A DNA stretch of 64,000 bases from an uncultured Roseibium sp. (GTDB lineage: Bacteria; Pseudomonadota; Alphaproteobacteria; Rhizobiales; Stappiaceae), in contig NZ_OY780957.1 of NCBI RefSeq assembly GCF_963675985.1, positions 372,001 through 436,000 of the forward strand, written 5' to 3'. Positions within the stretch are counted from its first letter, which is position 1. Every line of letters begins with the position of its first letter. Below are positions 1 through 9,508 of the stretch, piece by piece. A program made the position numbers and the translations under genes. The notes beneath the pieces were generated by a model. That model saw nothing but the letters and a program-made list of their open reading frames with translations. It had not been told where the DNA came from and made no database searches.

Positions 1-53
1 CGGTCGATTTGCCTGATTCTTTCCCCGCACTTTCTGACAACAAGGAACACATC

Positions 54-401
54 ATGTCCGACATCACCCGCCTCGATTCCGGCCCACGCATGAGCCAGGC
101 CGTCGTTCACGGCAATACGGTCTACCTCGCCGGCCAGGTCGGCGCACCGGGCGAAAGCGTGACCACCCAGACCCAGGCCATCCTCAAAGGCATCGAGGAC
201 CTCCTGGCGCGCTGCGGCAGCGACAAGTCCAAGATCCTGCAGGCAACGATCTGGCTCGATTCCATGGCCGATTTCGCCGAAATGAACGCGGTATGGGACG
301 CCTGGGTCGACCCGGCCAACCCGCCGACCCGCGCCTGCGGCGAATCCAAACTGGCAACACCGGACTACAAGGTCGAAATCATCATCGTCGCCGCGAAGTA
401 A
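54..401 (+). CDS. RidA/YjgF-family protein (enamine/imine deaminase-like)
   Basis: The 115-residue product has the length and layout of the RidA (YER057c/UK114) family, whose active members hydrolyse reactive enamine/imine intermediates released by PLP enzymes. The C-terminal half carries the family core: Arg in TRACGES followed by VEIIIVAA, where the Arg and Glu are the residues that hold the substrate in active RidA proteins. The start at 54 is preferred over the longer frame from position 9 because an AAGGAA Shine-Dalgarno sequence lies 6 nt upstream and family proteins begin about here. The gene is followed closely by a rho-independent terminator, so it ends its transcript. What lies upstream is outside the window. 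Family assignment is firm; the physiological substrate is not readable. Confidence 0.9.
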   Translation: MSDITRLDSGPRMSQAVVHGNTVYLAGQVGAPGESVTTQTQAILKGIEDLLARCGSDKSKILQATIWLDSMADFAEMNAVWDAWVDPANPPTRACGESKLATPDYKVEIIIVAAK

Positions 402-426
402 GCTTCGGCGAAACAAGTGTTAGCGA

Positions 427-459
427 GACCGGGTGGCTTTCGGGTCACCCGGTCTTTTT
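427..459 (+). terminator. Rho-independent terminator after the RidA gene
   Basis: GACCGGGTG (427-435) pairs perfectly with CACCCGGTC (446-454) around a 10-nt loop and is followed at once by a run of five T. It sits 26 nt after the stop codon. Confidence 0.9.
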
Positions 460-577
460 GTTGGCAGCCATACCCTTTCTCCCATCGCCCCTTTCAGCGC
501 AATGCAATTGCCTACTGCAAAACCCGACTCCCTCTCCCATGGAGCTACGACATTCACGCATTTCCACACCAGCCGCA

Positions 578-729
578 CCGGGTGGAGTGGGATGTGAACC
601 ATCCCGGCTTTCCGGACGTGTGGAGAGGTGGATTGGTTCACCCGGACTTCGCCGTGTGATGACGCAGTGTGTGTGGGTAAGCCTTGCCATTCCCCCGTGT
701 CATTGCACGGCGAAGTCCGGGCAATCCAC
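578..729. repeat. Nested inverted repeats in a 638-bp non-coding stretch
   Basis: The gap 402-1039 holds no convincing gene; the reading frames crossing it lack ribosome sites and family features. Apart from the terminator it contains several overlapping dyads. CCCGGACTTCGCCGTG (641-656) is matched perfectly by its complement at 706-721, and the stem resumes outside a 5-nt bulge with GTGGATTG (628-635) against CAATCCAC (722-729). GTGAACCA (594-601) pairs with TGGTTCAC (634-641), and CCGGGTG (578-584) with CACCCGG (639-645). The last two share bases with the long stem and so would compete with it. The segment could be a structured RNA, a leader of the downstream operon or a palindromic repeat element. 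The sequence does not decide. Confidence 0.7.
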
Positions 730-1039
730 TCGCATCGGCCAAAAAGCAGGGAGGGCGAAAGTGTGTGAAGCTGGCAGCCCACGGGTAGAGCGGGACACAG
801 GCGACAGAGCCGGTACAGTTATTCCAACCGGCAGTGTTTTTTCCGCTTGCGCACCGACCGGCGCTTTGTTCCTATAGTCCTGTTTTATCGCACCGCTTTT
901 TCGATCAGGGGTTGCTCTGCGAATTTCAACATTGTCAAATAGCTGGCCTTTTTCGCCGCCTAATGGTCCAATCTGAATAGAAACTGCTCCAAGTTATCCG
1001 GACTTGGCGGGTGATGACCTTTCGACCGTACAGGTCGTC

Positions 1040-4000
1040 ATGAGAACGGACAGGCAGAAGAAAGAACTGACCGTGTTGATCAGAGCACTCATTGCCGCGT
1101 GCGCATTGTTTTACTTCAGCCTCTCTGCCGAGGCCCTTGAAGTCTACCGTAACGGCCACCGCTACGATATCTCAGCAAGCCTTCCCTCCGGTGCCTCTTT
1201 CAGACAGGACAGAATCGACCGCAAGTTCGAGATCGGCGGCGTCACCGGCAATCTCCGGCTGATCCAGGACAGCTACGGCGACTGTACGGCGCTGATCGAC
1301 GAACGGCAGCGGAACTGGGTCGAATACGGCTTCAGCGAAGCCACGGACCGGTATGCGAGTTCCAACGAGTGCACGATCACGATCCACAATCCGGCAAGCG
1401 GCGAGACGGCCAGTTCCTTCTACATCCGCATCTATGCCTGTGACTGTTACTCCGCACTGCATTTCCGCTTCCAGGAAAAGGATCGCTCGGATTTTGCGGG
1501 TGCCGCCCCATCGATTGTCGCAAGCGTTCGTCAAAACAATGGCGGACCGGCAGGACCGGCGGTTGCCACACTTGGCGGCGGTCAAAATTCGCAGGACTTG
1601 AGACCCAAATCCGTCTTGAACAACTCCACCTCCCTGACGAACGGCTTCCAGAATGCGGCAACGAACGCCACTGCCCGGATCACCAATGCATTGGCGCCCC
1701 TCTCCTGCCTGCCCGTTGCCGAGGACAAGAACGAAGAGGCCTCCCGCGCCCTGTTGCTCCTGTCGGCATGGACAGGCAGGAAAATCGACGATCTTGGCCG
1801 CAATGCGGGCGTTCCTCAGCTCGGCAGCCACATCAATTATGATTTTCCGGCCGAAGACCCGGGAAACCTGAGTCTGATCGAAGCGGTGATCTCGGCCAAT
1901 GACGGCGCGGTCGCAAGGCTCGAGAATGATATCGCAGCCTATGGCGCAAGCCTTTGCGGAGTTCTGTCCTTCGCCCTCAGTGACCGGGTCGACACACTTC
2001 ACGATCAGCAGAAGTCCTTCAACTCCGTCTATCACGGCTATCTGAAAGCAGCCCAAAAACTGGTCATGATGAACCAGTGTGCGACCGGCGAGCCGGATGG
2101 CGCCTTCGGTCCGTCCAGCCGATCGAGCTGGAACAGACTGCTGGCGGCTCTCGGCCGTCCCCGGATGAGCGGCGCCTTCACCCCGACTATGAGCGACCTG
2201 ATCGACGCTGCTGCCGTTCCGGTGGCGAATGCGGCCTGCGGGTCCGGTGGCGCAGGGGGAGCCGGAACCCGAATTGCTGTTCTGCCTTTCCTCTTCAGTG
2301 GCGGTTTCGACTACGCCGGCTGGCTCGCAAAACGCACACCGGCGCTCGAAGCGGCAATGAACGAAATGGCCGCCGCAGGCCAGTGGACACCGTTCCAGCA
2401 ACAACTCGCCAGGGACGTCGTGGGCAAGAGTTATGGACAGAGTGACAGCGAGGTCGCCACCAAGCTGGCACAGCTCTTTGCCCAAGGGATTGGCGTTGCC
2501 GCGAACGCGCAGGCTGCCGAATTCTGGCAAGCACAAGCAGCGCGCGATCCCTCAAGATATCAGCGCTATTCAACGGCGATCGAAACCGGCGCGGGCGTTG
2601 AACAACTGACCAAAGACCTGATCCGGGCCTATACATCGACCGAGACCTACCAGTCTAAAACGGTCTCTGGTCCGATGCTCATCGACAGCACGCTTGCCCT
2701 GACCCTGGATCGCAGGACCGGTCTGGCACGGTTCGCCCATCTAGTGATGACATATCACGAAGCCCTGCGGATCGTGGCAGACGCCGCCCCGGCTGAGGTT
2801 CAATACATGCTCGCGGAGCGCCTGCTCGACGGCGCGAGCGTCCTGGGCAAGGGAACCAAAGAAGCGCAGGTGCTGCTTGAAGCCGCGGCACCGACCCTGC
2901 CCTATGCCGCTTCGCACCTGGCCTTCATGCTGAGCTACGGCAACGGCGGAACCGCCGATCCGTCTCACGTCCGGGATCTTCTCCGCTCTGCCGCCGACAA
3001 GAAGGATCCTTTTGCGCTCTACCAGCTGGCCCGGCGGGCGGAACGGGACCGGCCGGAAGCGCCCGAAGAGGCGTTGAAATGGTACGAACGCCTCTTCGCC
3101 CAGGACGCAGGAGAATACGTTCCCTTCGCGGGGAGCGACCTGGTCGCCAATCGGATCATGACCGGCAGCCTGGCGCTGGCAAGCCCCGAAGGCAAGAAAC
3201 TGATCGAGATCCTGGCAAAACGGAAGGAAAACTTCGCCGGACTGCTGGCAAACCTCTACCTGTGCGCCGATTGCGGCGGCGCCATCGACTATGCTGAAGC
3301 GGCAAAATGGCTGCGCCTGATGCGCGACGCCAAAGTGAAGCAGGCAAGCGTTGTTCTCTATCGCCTGCTGCAGCAGGTCCCGGACCTTGCGACAAGCAAG
3401 CGCGAAGCGATCAACGGACTTGTTCGCGCCAATGCGGATGAGAACGGCAAGGTCACCCTTGGATGGGATGCGGATGTCGCCGCCTATCTTACGCTGGCAC
3501 TGGAAACCGGCAAGGCCAAGCTCGCGGCGGAGCAACTGCCGGACTTCATGGAAAACGTGCTCGCCCGCCTGTGCCAGGCGTCGGACAACGGACCGTCCTA
3601 TTGCGACGAAGCGGCGAAATTTCTCGCATCCGGCGCCTTTGGAACCGACCTTGTCGCAATCGGGTTGAAGCGTCTTGAAGAGACGGACTCCATTGCCCTG
3701 ACCGATGCGCTGGCCGCCTATGGCGATTTCAAGGGGGCTTTGGAACGTGGCCTGCGGGCGGAAAAGGCCCTGCAGCTGCAAACCTCCTCGGTCATTTCGG
3801 ACGCGTCGTCCGAACAAGACGGTTTGCGCCTCAATCCGAACGATCTGCGCGCGCCGACCCTTCGCCGCCTCCTCGCCCGGCGCGATCCGGCCGACATGTC
3901 GACCCTGCCCAAAGGCTTTACCGAATATCTGAACCTGCTGGCGCGGAACGGCGACACCCAGGCGCGCGACTATCTTCGCCTCATCGCGGCACCGCCCGTT

Positions 4001-5989
4001 CCGCCGGTTCCGGTCCAGCCGGACCTTGCCGCCGCCGAGGCAACCTTCGAAACGGTGAAGGCACGCGGCGGCCTCAGCATGTCGCTGGTCAACACGGCAA
4101 GGGTTTATTCCTCCGCGCTGCAGTCCTCCGGCGCCACGGATCAATCCCTCGAACTGGAGCTGACCGCTCTTGCAGCCGAGCGGCAACTCGACCAGGTCGT
4201 CGGCCTGGGATCCGGTCCGCTACAAGGCAAGCTGACGACCGTGTGCCACCTTTCCAGGGCAAGCGAGCGCGCCTTCAGGCTCGGCAGCGACGGCATCGCC
4301 CTGGTTCTCGCGAAGGACGCAATCAACGAGCTTCAGGGCATCCGAAGAGACCTTTCGACGATCCCGGAACGCCTGCAAGGCTGTTTCCGCGACCTCGTCG
4401 CCGACAATTACCGCTGGCTCGCCGATCTTTTGGTGCGTCAGAACCGCCTGAGCGAAGCCGAATTCGTGCTGTCGCTTCTGAAGGATTTCGAAGCCTTCCA
4501 GTTCGCCGGCCGCGACAATGACTTCACCGGAGACGCGTTCCGCCAATTGCCCTACTCGGCCGCGGAGCAGGAGCTGAAGGACGCCCTTGACGCCTTGCAA
4601 CTGCCGACGGTGACAGACGTCCGGCAAAGGGAAGAACTGCTTGCCAAGCAACAACTCCAGGGCCTCACCCCGGCCGAGGCCGCCCTACTTACCGATATCC
4701 AGGTCCGCCTTCAGGCGGCCGAGGCCGCTTATCAAAGCGGCCTGAAACGGATCATCCAGGCGGCTGAAAACCTTGAAGGCAAAGCCGATCCGGTGGCGGA
4801 CCTCGCCGAAACGGAATCGATCCAGCAAACCCTGCTGGGCAAGTTGAAGAAAAAGGCCGTCGCGATCCACTACCTGGTGATGCCGGATCGCCTCAACATC
4901 ATCCTGACCACCCCCACCGATCGCAAGAGCTATACGGTCAAGACCTGGGACGATGCTCCGCTCACGGAAGCAGCGCTGAACGAGAAGCTGGAAGAATACC
5001 ACGCCGTGGTCAGCGACCCTGGCTACGATCCGAGGAAGCGAAGCCATCAATTGTATGACCTGCTGGTCGCGCCGCTGGAACAGGATCTCAAGGCAGCCGA
5101 ACCGGACATGCTGCTCGTCTCCCTGGACAAGCGCCTCAGATACCTACCCTACCAGAGTCTCTACGACGGCGAGGACTATCTGGTCGAACGCTATGCGATT
5201 TCGCTTTTGACCAGCAGCGAGAGCGAGATATCCGGACAGAAGACCATCGAAGTTCCTTTCGCCGGCCTCGGCATGACCCAGGAGACGGAGAACTTCGCGG
5301 CTCTGCCAGGTGTCGCGGTGGAACTGGACGGGATCGTCAAGGGCGACAACGATTTCGGCCTCTTCGACGGCGAGGTCTACATGGACAACGCGTTCAACAG
5401 GGCGGCGCTGGTCCAGTCGCTCCGGATCGGTCAGAAGGCCCGGTCCGGACTGGGCGTCGTCCATATTTCATCGCATTTCAAACTCGGCGACCGGGACACG
5501 GACTCTTACCTACTGCTTGGAACCGGCGAGCACCTTAGCCTTGCCGACATCAGGGACGATCCGAAGGATTTCAATTTCAACCACGTCGAGCTGCTGACCC
5601 TGTCCGCCTGCGAGACCGGGCGGGCAAACCCGGACCGGGACGGCCGGGAAATCGAGAGCCTTGCCAAGATCACCGGAGACCGGGGCGCCAAATCGACGAT
5701 TGCCAGCCTCTGGCCCGTAGCCGATAGCTCCACGGCGATCCTGATGCAGCGTTTCTATGAACTGCGCGAGCTCGGCGACATGTCCAAGGCGCAGGCCCTT
5801 GCGATAGTGCAGCGGGAATTCATCCATGGCGACGTCGGCAGCCAGGCGAACCTCACAAAGCGAAGCGTGATCTACGAGACCGCGCAACGGTTCAATGAGA
5901 CTTTCCGCGAGATGCCCGACGGCCTGGATCCCGGCTTCTCCCATCCCGCCTTCTGGGCACCCTTCGTATTGACCGGAAACTGGCGATGA
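1040..5989 (+). CDS. Large secreted CHAT-domain (caspase-like) protein with Sel1/TPR-like repeats
   Basis: The product is about 1649 residues. The start at 1040 gives a basic N terminus, a hydrophobic stretch (LIRALIAACALFYFSLS) and an Ala-rich cleavage site, so export is likely; an alternative GTG at 1073 keeps the same signal. Next come a beta-rich region (about 35-175), a stretch at about 342-375 resembling a peptidoglycan-binding repeat (PDGAFGPSSRSSW), Sel1/TPR-like helical repeats (about 460-770), further helices, and a C-terminal CHAT domain (about 1270-1649). The CHAT dyad is visible: His1479 in HISSHF and Cys1524 in LSACETG, followed by STIASLWPVAD and the closing HPAFWAPFVLTG. CHAT domains are caspase-relative proteases or protein-interaction modules. 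The stop overlaps the next gene by 4 nt. Domain call is firm; target and role are unknown. Confidence 0.85.
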   Translation: MRTDRQKKELTVLIRALIAACALFYFSLSAEALEVYRNGHRYDISASLPSGASFRQDRIDRKFEIGGVTGNLRLIQDSYGDCTALIDERQRNWVEYGFSEATDRYASSNECTITIHNPASGETASSFYIRIYACDCYSALHFRFQEKDRSDFAGAAPSIVASVRQNNGGPAGPAVATLGGGQNSQDLRPKSVLNNSTSLTNGFQNAATNATARITNALAPLSCLPVAEDKNEEASRALLLLSAWTGRKIDDLGRNAGVPQLGSHINYDFPAEDPGNLSLIEAVISANDGAVARLENDIAAYGASLCGVLSFALSDRVDTLHDQQKSFNSVYHGYLKAAQKLVMMNQCATGEPDGAFGPSSRSSWNRLLAALGRPRMSGAFTPTMSDLIDAAAVPVANAACGSGGAGGAGTRIAVLPFLFSGGFDYAGWLAKRTPALEAAMNEMAAAGQWTPFQQQLARDVVGKSYGQSDSEVATKLAQLFAQGIGVAANAQAAEFWQAQAARDPSRYQRYSTAIETGAGVEQLTKDLIRAYTSTETYQSKTVSGPMLIDSTLALTLDRRTGLARFAHLVMTYHEALRIVADAAPAEVQYMLAERLLDGASVLGKGTKEAQVLLEAAAPTLPYAASHLAFMLSYGNGGTADPSHVRDLLRSAADKKDPFALYQLARRAERDRPEAPEEALKWYERLFAQDAGEYVPFAGSDLVANRIMTGSLALASPEGKKLIEILAKRKENFAGLLANLYLCADCGGAIDYAEAAKWLRLMRDAKVKQASVVLYRLLQQVPDLATSKREAINGLVRANADENGKVTLGWDADVAAYLTLALETGKAKLAAEQLPDFMENVLARLCQASDNGPSYCDEAAKFLASGAFGTDLVAIGLKRLEETDSIALTDALAAYGDFKGALERGLRAEKALQLQTSSVISDASSEQDGLRLNPNDLRAPTLRRLLARRDPADMSTLPKGFTEYLNLLARNGDTQARDYLRLIAAPPVPPVPVQPDLAAAEATFETVKARGGLSMSLVNTARVYSSALQSSGATDQSLELELTALAAERQLDQVVGLGSGPLQGKLTTVCHLSRASERAFRLGSDGIALVLAKDAINELQGIRRDLSTIPERLQGCFRDLVADNYRWLADLLVRQNRLSEAEFVLSLLKDFEAFQFAGRDNDFTGDAFRQLPYSAAEQELKDALDALQLPTVTDVRQREELLAKQQLQGLTPAEAALLTDIQVRLQAAEAAYQSGLKRIIQAAENLEGKADPVADLAETESIQQTLLGKLKKKAVAIHYLVMPDRLNIILTTPTDRKSYTVKTWDDAPLTEAALNEKLEEYHAVVSDPGYDPRKRSHQLYDLLVAPLEQDLKAAEPDMLLVSLDKRLRYLPYQSLYDGEDYLVERYAISLLTSSESEISGQKTIEVPFAGLGMTQETENFAALPGVAVELDGIVKGDNDFGLFDGEVYMDNAFNRAALVQSLRIGQKARSGLGVVHISSHFKLGDRDTDSYLLLGTGEHLSLADIRDDPKDFNFNHVELLTLSACETGRANPDRDGREIESLAKITGDRGAKSTIASLWPVADSSTAILMQRFYELRELGDMSKAQALAIVQREFIHGDVGSQANLTKRSVIYETAQRFNETFREMPDGLDPGFSHPAFWAPFVLTGNWR

Positions 5990-6750
5990 CCAGAATTTCA
6001 ATGATGAAATCCGCTCTGATTCCCCTTGCTTCGGCGGTCATGACGGGCAGTCTCTTCTGTTCCGGAACGGCCCTTGCCGGCGACGAGACCGACATCATGG
6101 CCAAGACCGGCCAATGCTACGGGGCGTCCTATTCCCGCAAGGACGGGCCTGTGAAGGACTTGCGCATTTCCTTTCGACGGTCGGCTTCAGACGAAAACGG
6201 CACAAACACTTTCGTCGACTTCCAGCTCAGTCAATGGGATGTCCCGAACGACGTTTACGGCTTCACCGCCAACTGCACCGCCGACGGCGGCGAAATCGTC
6301 TGCGGCATCGAATGCGACGGCGGCCGCCTCCGGCTTCAGATGGCGAAAGACGGCCGCCTCTTCACCGAAGCCGTCGGTCTGCGCTATGATCTGACCCGGG
6401 GACCGGACACATTGCTGCCCCCGGTCATGGAGGCTGATGGCCTCACGCTGAACAGCATTTTCGCGCTGATCCCGATCGGCAAACCGGGAGAAGAATGCAC
6501 GGTCTCCCCGCAGCAGACCTTCGTGGCGCTTCAGACGGGCGACCTGTCGCCTCGGGTGAAGATCCTGGAAACCAAACTCAACAGCCTCGGGCATTTCCTC
6601 GAATTCCCGAACATGGTGTTCGACGAAACCACCATGAAAGCGGTGGCGTCCTTCCAGACCCAGTACAACATCCCGGTGACCGGTGTGGTGGACCGCCGCA
6701 CCGCAGAGACAATCGAAAGTGCCGCCCTGATCAGCGCGGGTGGCTGCTGA
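5986..6750 (+). CDS. Secreted protein with C-terminal peptidoglycan-binding-like domain, CHAT-operon partner
   Basis: The 254-residue product starts inside the stop of the CHAT gene (ATGA), so the two are translationally coupled. The N terminus (MTRISMMKSALIPLASAVMT, then a Gly/Ser/Ala stretch ending in ALAG) is a typical signal peptide. The middle (about 35-170) has paired cysteines (TANCTADGG, CGIECDGG) and no family I recognise. The C terminus (about 180-250) looks like a PG_binding_1 repeat: SPRVKILETKLNSLG, then FDETTMKAVASFQTQYNIPVTG and a closing helix with TAETIES. It probably acts in the periplasm at the cell wall together with the CHAT protein. The stop lies 15 nt from the convergent GntR gene, with no clear terminator between. 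Confidence 0.75.
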   Translation: MTRISMMKSALIPLASAVMTGSLFCSGTALAGDETDIMAKTGQCYGASYSRKDGPVKDLRISFRRSASDENGTNTFVDFQLSQWDVPNDVYGFTANCTADGGEIVCGIECDGGRLRLQMAKDGRLFTEAVGLRYDLTRGPDTLLPPVMEADGLTLNSIFALIPIGKPGEECTVSPQQTFVALQTGDLSPRVKILETKLNSLGHFLEFPNMVFDETTMKAVASFQTQYNIPVTGVVDRRTAETIESAALISAGGC

Positions 6751-6765
6751 CGGATCGGTCGGCTG

Positions 6766-7491
6766 TCATTTCAGGGACGATAACAGACCCCGCTGACCGG
6801 CCAGGATAACGGCGTGCATGGCCGCCTGGGCCTCTTCGGCGGAGCCGGCGGCAATCGCGCGAACGATCGCCCGGTGGTTTTGCACGAATTCCGCCGCCTC
6901 GTCCGAATTGCGCTCCGCGATATCCGACTTGAACAGCGAGAAGAGTGCGGCCTGCACCAGATCGCCCAGCGACTGCAGGAACCGGTTTCCGGAGAGCTTC
7001 AGTACCGCCTTGTGGAATTCCAGGTCCGCGACGGCAATGGCCGCCCGGTCATTGCCCGTCTCCATGTCGTCGACCAGCTTGAACAGCCGGGTGCAGTCCT
7101 CTTTCGTGGCCCGCTCCGCCGCCCGTCCCGCCGCGGCCGGTTCGAAGATCAGGCGGATCTCGAAAAGCTCGTCCAGGAACGGCCCGGCGTTTTTCAGCGC
7201 CGCGTGCCAGCGCAGCACGTCCGGATCGAACATGTTCCACTGCTCGGCGGGCCGGACATGAGTCCCGACCTTGGCCTTGGACTGGATCAGGCCCTTCGCG
7301 ATCAGCGTCTTCTTCGCCTCGCGGACCACCGTCCGGGAAACGTCGAACATTTCCGAAATGTCCGGATCGAGCGGGATCATGGTTTCGGGCGGGTATTCAC
7401 CGGCCACGATGGCCCGGCCCAGCTGTTCCACAACATGAGCCGTGTGATTGCCGATCCGGCTGCCAAGCCCACCCGAGGCGACGAAGGTCAT
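6766..7491 (-). CDS. GntR/FadR-family transcriptional regulator of the YtfQ-type transporter operon
   Basis: A 241-residue FadR-subfamily GntR protein: N-terminal winged helix (IVAGEYPPETMIPLDPDISE, then SRTVVREAKKTLIAKGLI) and an all-helical FCD ligand domain (FEIRLIFEPAAAGRAAERAT onward). The longer frame was rejected because the ATG at 7491 overlaps the stop of the upstream permease by 4 nt, the same coupling seen between the other genes here. As last gene of the transporter operon it most likely senses the imported sugar or a breakdown product and controls the promoter upstream of ytfQ, where a small dyad lies at 12103-12113. That target is inference. Confidence 0.85.
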   Translation of the reverse strand: MTFVASGGLGSRIGNHTAHVVEQLGRAIVAGEYPPETMIPLDPDISEMFDVSRTVVREAKKTLIAKGLIQSKAKVGTHVRPAEQWNMFDPDVLRWHAALKNAGPFLDELFEIRLIFEPAAAGRAAERATKEDCTRLFKLVDDMETGNDRAAIAVADLEFHKAVLKLSGNRFLQSLGDLVQAALFSLFKSDIAERNSDEAAEFVQNHRAIVRAIAAGSAEEAQAAMHAVILAGQRGLLSSLK

Positions 7492-8480
7492 GATTGCGCG
7501 GCGAACTCGATCGCTGGTTTTCTGCGCACTGTCGTTGCCCAAGTCAGTCCCTTCTGCAGCAGGATAAATGCGAACAGCAGACCCCCGATCACGATCTTGG
7601 TCCACCAGCTCGACAAGGTCCCGTCAAACACGATGTAGGTTTGTATCAATCCCATTATCAAAATGCCAAAGAAAGTGCCTGCGACGAAACCGGTTCCCCC
7701 GGTCAGCAACGTTCCGCCGATCACGACCGCCGCGATCGCGTCAAGCTCGACTCCCACGGTCGCCAGCGAATAGCCGGCCGAGGTGTAGAGAGAAAACACG
7801 ATCCCTGCGAGCCCCGCCAGTCCGCCGGAAATGGCATAGATGCTGACCGTGGTCCGCGCCAGCGGAACCCCCATCAGCCGGGCCGTCGCCTGGCCGCCGC
7901 CGATCGCATAGATGTTCTGCCCGAGCCGTGTCCGGTGGGCAACGATGGCGCCGACCACGAAGGTCAGGATCATGATGCCGCCGATCAGACGGAACCGCCC
8001 GCCGCCCGGCGCCTTCCAGTAGAGCGACTGAAGCGTGTCGTAGAATTCGTGGGTGATCGGCACACTATCCGTCGACAGCACATAGGCTGCGCCGCGGGCC
8101 AGGAACATGCCCGCCAGCGTGACGATGAAGGGTGGCATCTCCAGGTAATGGATGATCGCCCCCATGCCGGCACCGAAGGACACCGTGATCACCAGCACCA
8201 GGGCGAAGGCGACGATCGGATGGATCGACGTTTCCCGGAGGATAACCGCCAGGAACACGCCGGTGAAGGCGATGACCGAGCCGACCGACAGGTCGATACC
8301 GCCGGACAGGATGACAAAGGTCATGCCCACTGCCGTGATCCCGAGAAAGGCGTTGTCGGTCAGGAGATTGGCCACCACCCGCGTGGACAACATGGCGGGA
8401 AACTGCCAGGCGCATAGCGTGTAGGCGAGAAGAAATGTGGCGACTGTCACCGCGAGCGGGAGATGGGTCGTGCGGATCAT
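7488..8480 (-). CDS. yjfF: Sugar ABC transporter permease, YjfF-like
   Basis: A 330-residue inner-membrane permease of the RbsC/AraH type (BPD_transp_2). The family signature GGIDLSVGSVIAFTGV is present, with about eight to ten hydrophobic segments and a conserved ELDAIAAVVIGGTLLTGG loop near the C terminus. It pairs with the second permease encoded immediately upstream; in E. coli YtfQRT-YjfF a YtfT/YjfF heterodimer imports galactofuranose. Start and stop both overlap the neighbouring genes by 4 nt (ATGA), so the operon is tightly coupled. Substrate by analogy: galactofuranose or another furanose sugar such as L-arabinofuranose. Confidence 0.85.
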   Translation of the reverse strand: MIRTTHLPLAVTVATFLLAYTLCAWQFPAMLSTRVVANLLTDNAFLGITAVGMTFVILSGGIDLSVGSVIAFTGVFLAVILRETSIHPIVAFALVLVITVSFGAGMGAIIHYLEMPPFIVTLAGMFLARGAAYVLSTDSVPITHEFYDTLQSLYWKAPGGGRFRLIGGIMILTFVVGAIVAHRTRLGQNIYAIGGGQATARLMGVPLARTTVSIYAISGGLAGLAGIVFSLYTSAGYSLATVGVELDAIAAVVIGGTLLTGGTGFVAGTFFGILIMGLIQTYIVFDGTLSSWWTKIVIGGLLFAFILLQKGLTWATTVRRKPAIEFAAQS

Positions 8481-9508
8481 TGCGTGCTTTCTTTCAGCTC
8501 TTTCGGTGTCTCGGGCGGCACGATGGGCTGGGCGGAGGCGCGGATGATATAGAGCGCGTGTTTCACCGTCGGCGACTGGATGACCAGAATCGCGATGATG
8601 ATCAGCGCCTTGATTACCAGGTTGAATTCAGGCGGCATGCCGGAAAGCAGGATGACGGAATTCACCGACTGGATGATCAGTGCGCCCAGCAGCGAGGCGA
8701 TGATCGAGAACCGGCCGCCCAGCAGCGAATTGCCGCCGATGACGACGGCGAGGATGGCGTCGAGTTCCAGCCATAGCCCGGCATTGTTGGCGTCCGCCCC
8801 CTTGATGTCGGCGGCAACGATCACGCCTGCGAGCGCCGCGCAGAAGCCGGATATCAGATAGACGCACACCAGCAGCACGCGGCTGTTGATGCCGGCAAGG
8901 CGCGACGAGCCTTCGTTGATGCCGATGGCCTCGATCAGCATTCCAAGCGCTGTGCGCCGGACGATGGCCGTCACGGCGAGGCCCAGGCCGATCCAGATCA
9001 GGATCGGTGTGGGAATGCCTACAACAGTCCCGGCGCCGAGCTGGATCAGCCCCGGATTGACGAAGGTCAGGATGGTGCCTTCGGTAATGAGCTGCGCGAT
9101 CCCGCGTCCGGCCACCATGAGCACCAGCGTCGCGACGATGGGCTGAATCCGAAGCACCGCGACCAGTACACCGTTCCAGAGTCCGCACAGGCAGCCGACG
9201 GCGAGCGCCCCGATCAGCGCCGTGCCCCAGCCGTGCCCGTCGACAACGAGCGAGGCGGCTACGGCCCCGGCAATCGCCATAACCGCGCCGACGGACAGGT
9301 CGATACCCCTTGTGGCGATGACCAGGGTCATACCGATGCACAAGAGTGCGGTTGGCGCGCCCCGGTTCAGAACGTCGATCAGGTTGCCGAACAGGCGGCC
9401 ATGCTGGAACTTGATGCTGAAGAAGTCCGGAAACACCAGGAAATTGAGCAGAAGCACCACCGCCAGGATCAGAAGTTGCGGCGTCGTGCGCTTTAGGGTC
9501 TGACGCAT
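8477..9508 (-). CDS. ytfT: Sugar ABC transporter permease, YtfT-like
   Basis: A 343-residue permease of the same family as the downstream gene, with TRGIDLSVGAVMAIAGAVAA as signature and ELDAILAVVIGGNSLLGG near the C terminus. The start is ambiguous by one codon: GTG at 9511 or the adjacent ATG at 9508, which forms TGATG with the stop of the ATPase gene; the ATG is listed. Two different permeases rather than one homodimer is the arrangement of the YtfQRT-YjfF galactofuranose system. Confidence 0.85.
   Translation of the reverse strand: MRQTLKRTTPQLLILAVVLLLNFLVFPDFFSIKFQHGRLFGNLIDVLNRGAPTALLCIGMTLVIATRGIDLSVGAVMAIAGAVAASLVVDGHGWGTALIGALAVGCLCGLWNGVLVAVLRIQPIVATLVLMVAGRGIAQLITEGTILTFVNPGLIQLGAGTVVGIPTPILIWIGLGLAVTAIVRRTALGMLIEAIGINEGSSRLAGINSRVLLVCVYLISGFCAALAGVIVAADIKGADANNAGLWLELDAILAVVIGGNSLLGGRFSIIASLLGALIIQSVNSVILLSGMPPEFNLVIKALIIIAILVIQSPTVKHALYIIRASAQPIVPPETPKELKESTQ

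Noticed and set aside
293..877. Plus-strand frames of 80-194 codons in the gap after the RidA gene
   Set aside because: They cross a strong terminator and inverted repeats, lack ribosome sites and have no family features.
2741..4186. Long minus-strand reading frame (481 codons) opposite the CHAT gene
   Set aside because: It mirrors a GC-rich coding strand, has no ribosome site or family motif, and lies wholly inside a gene with clear domains.
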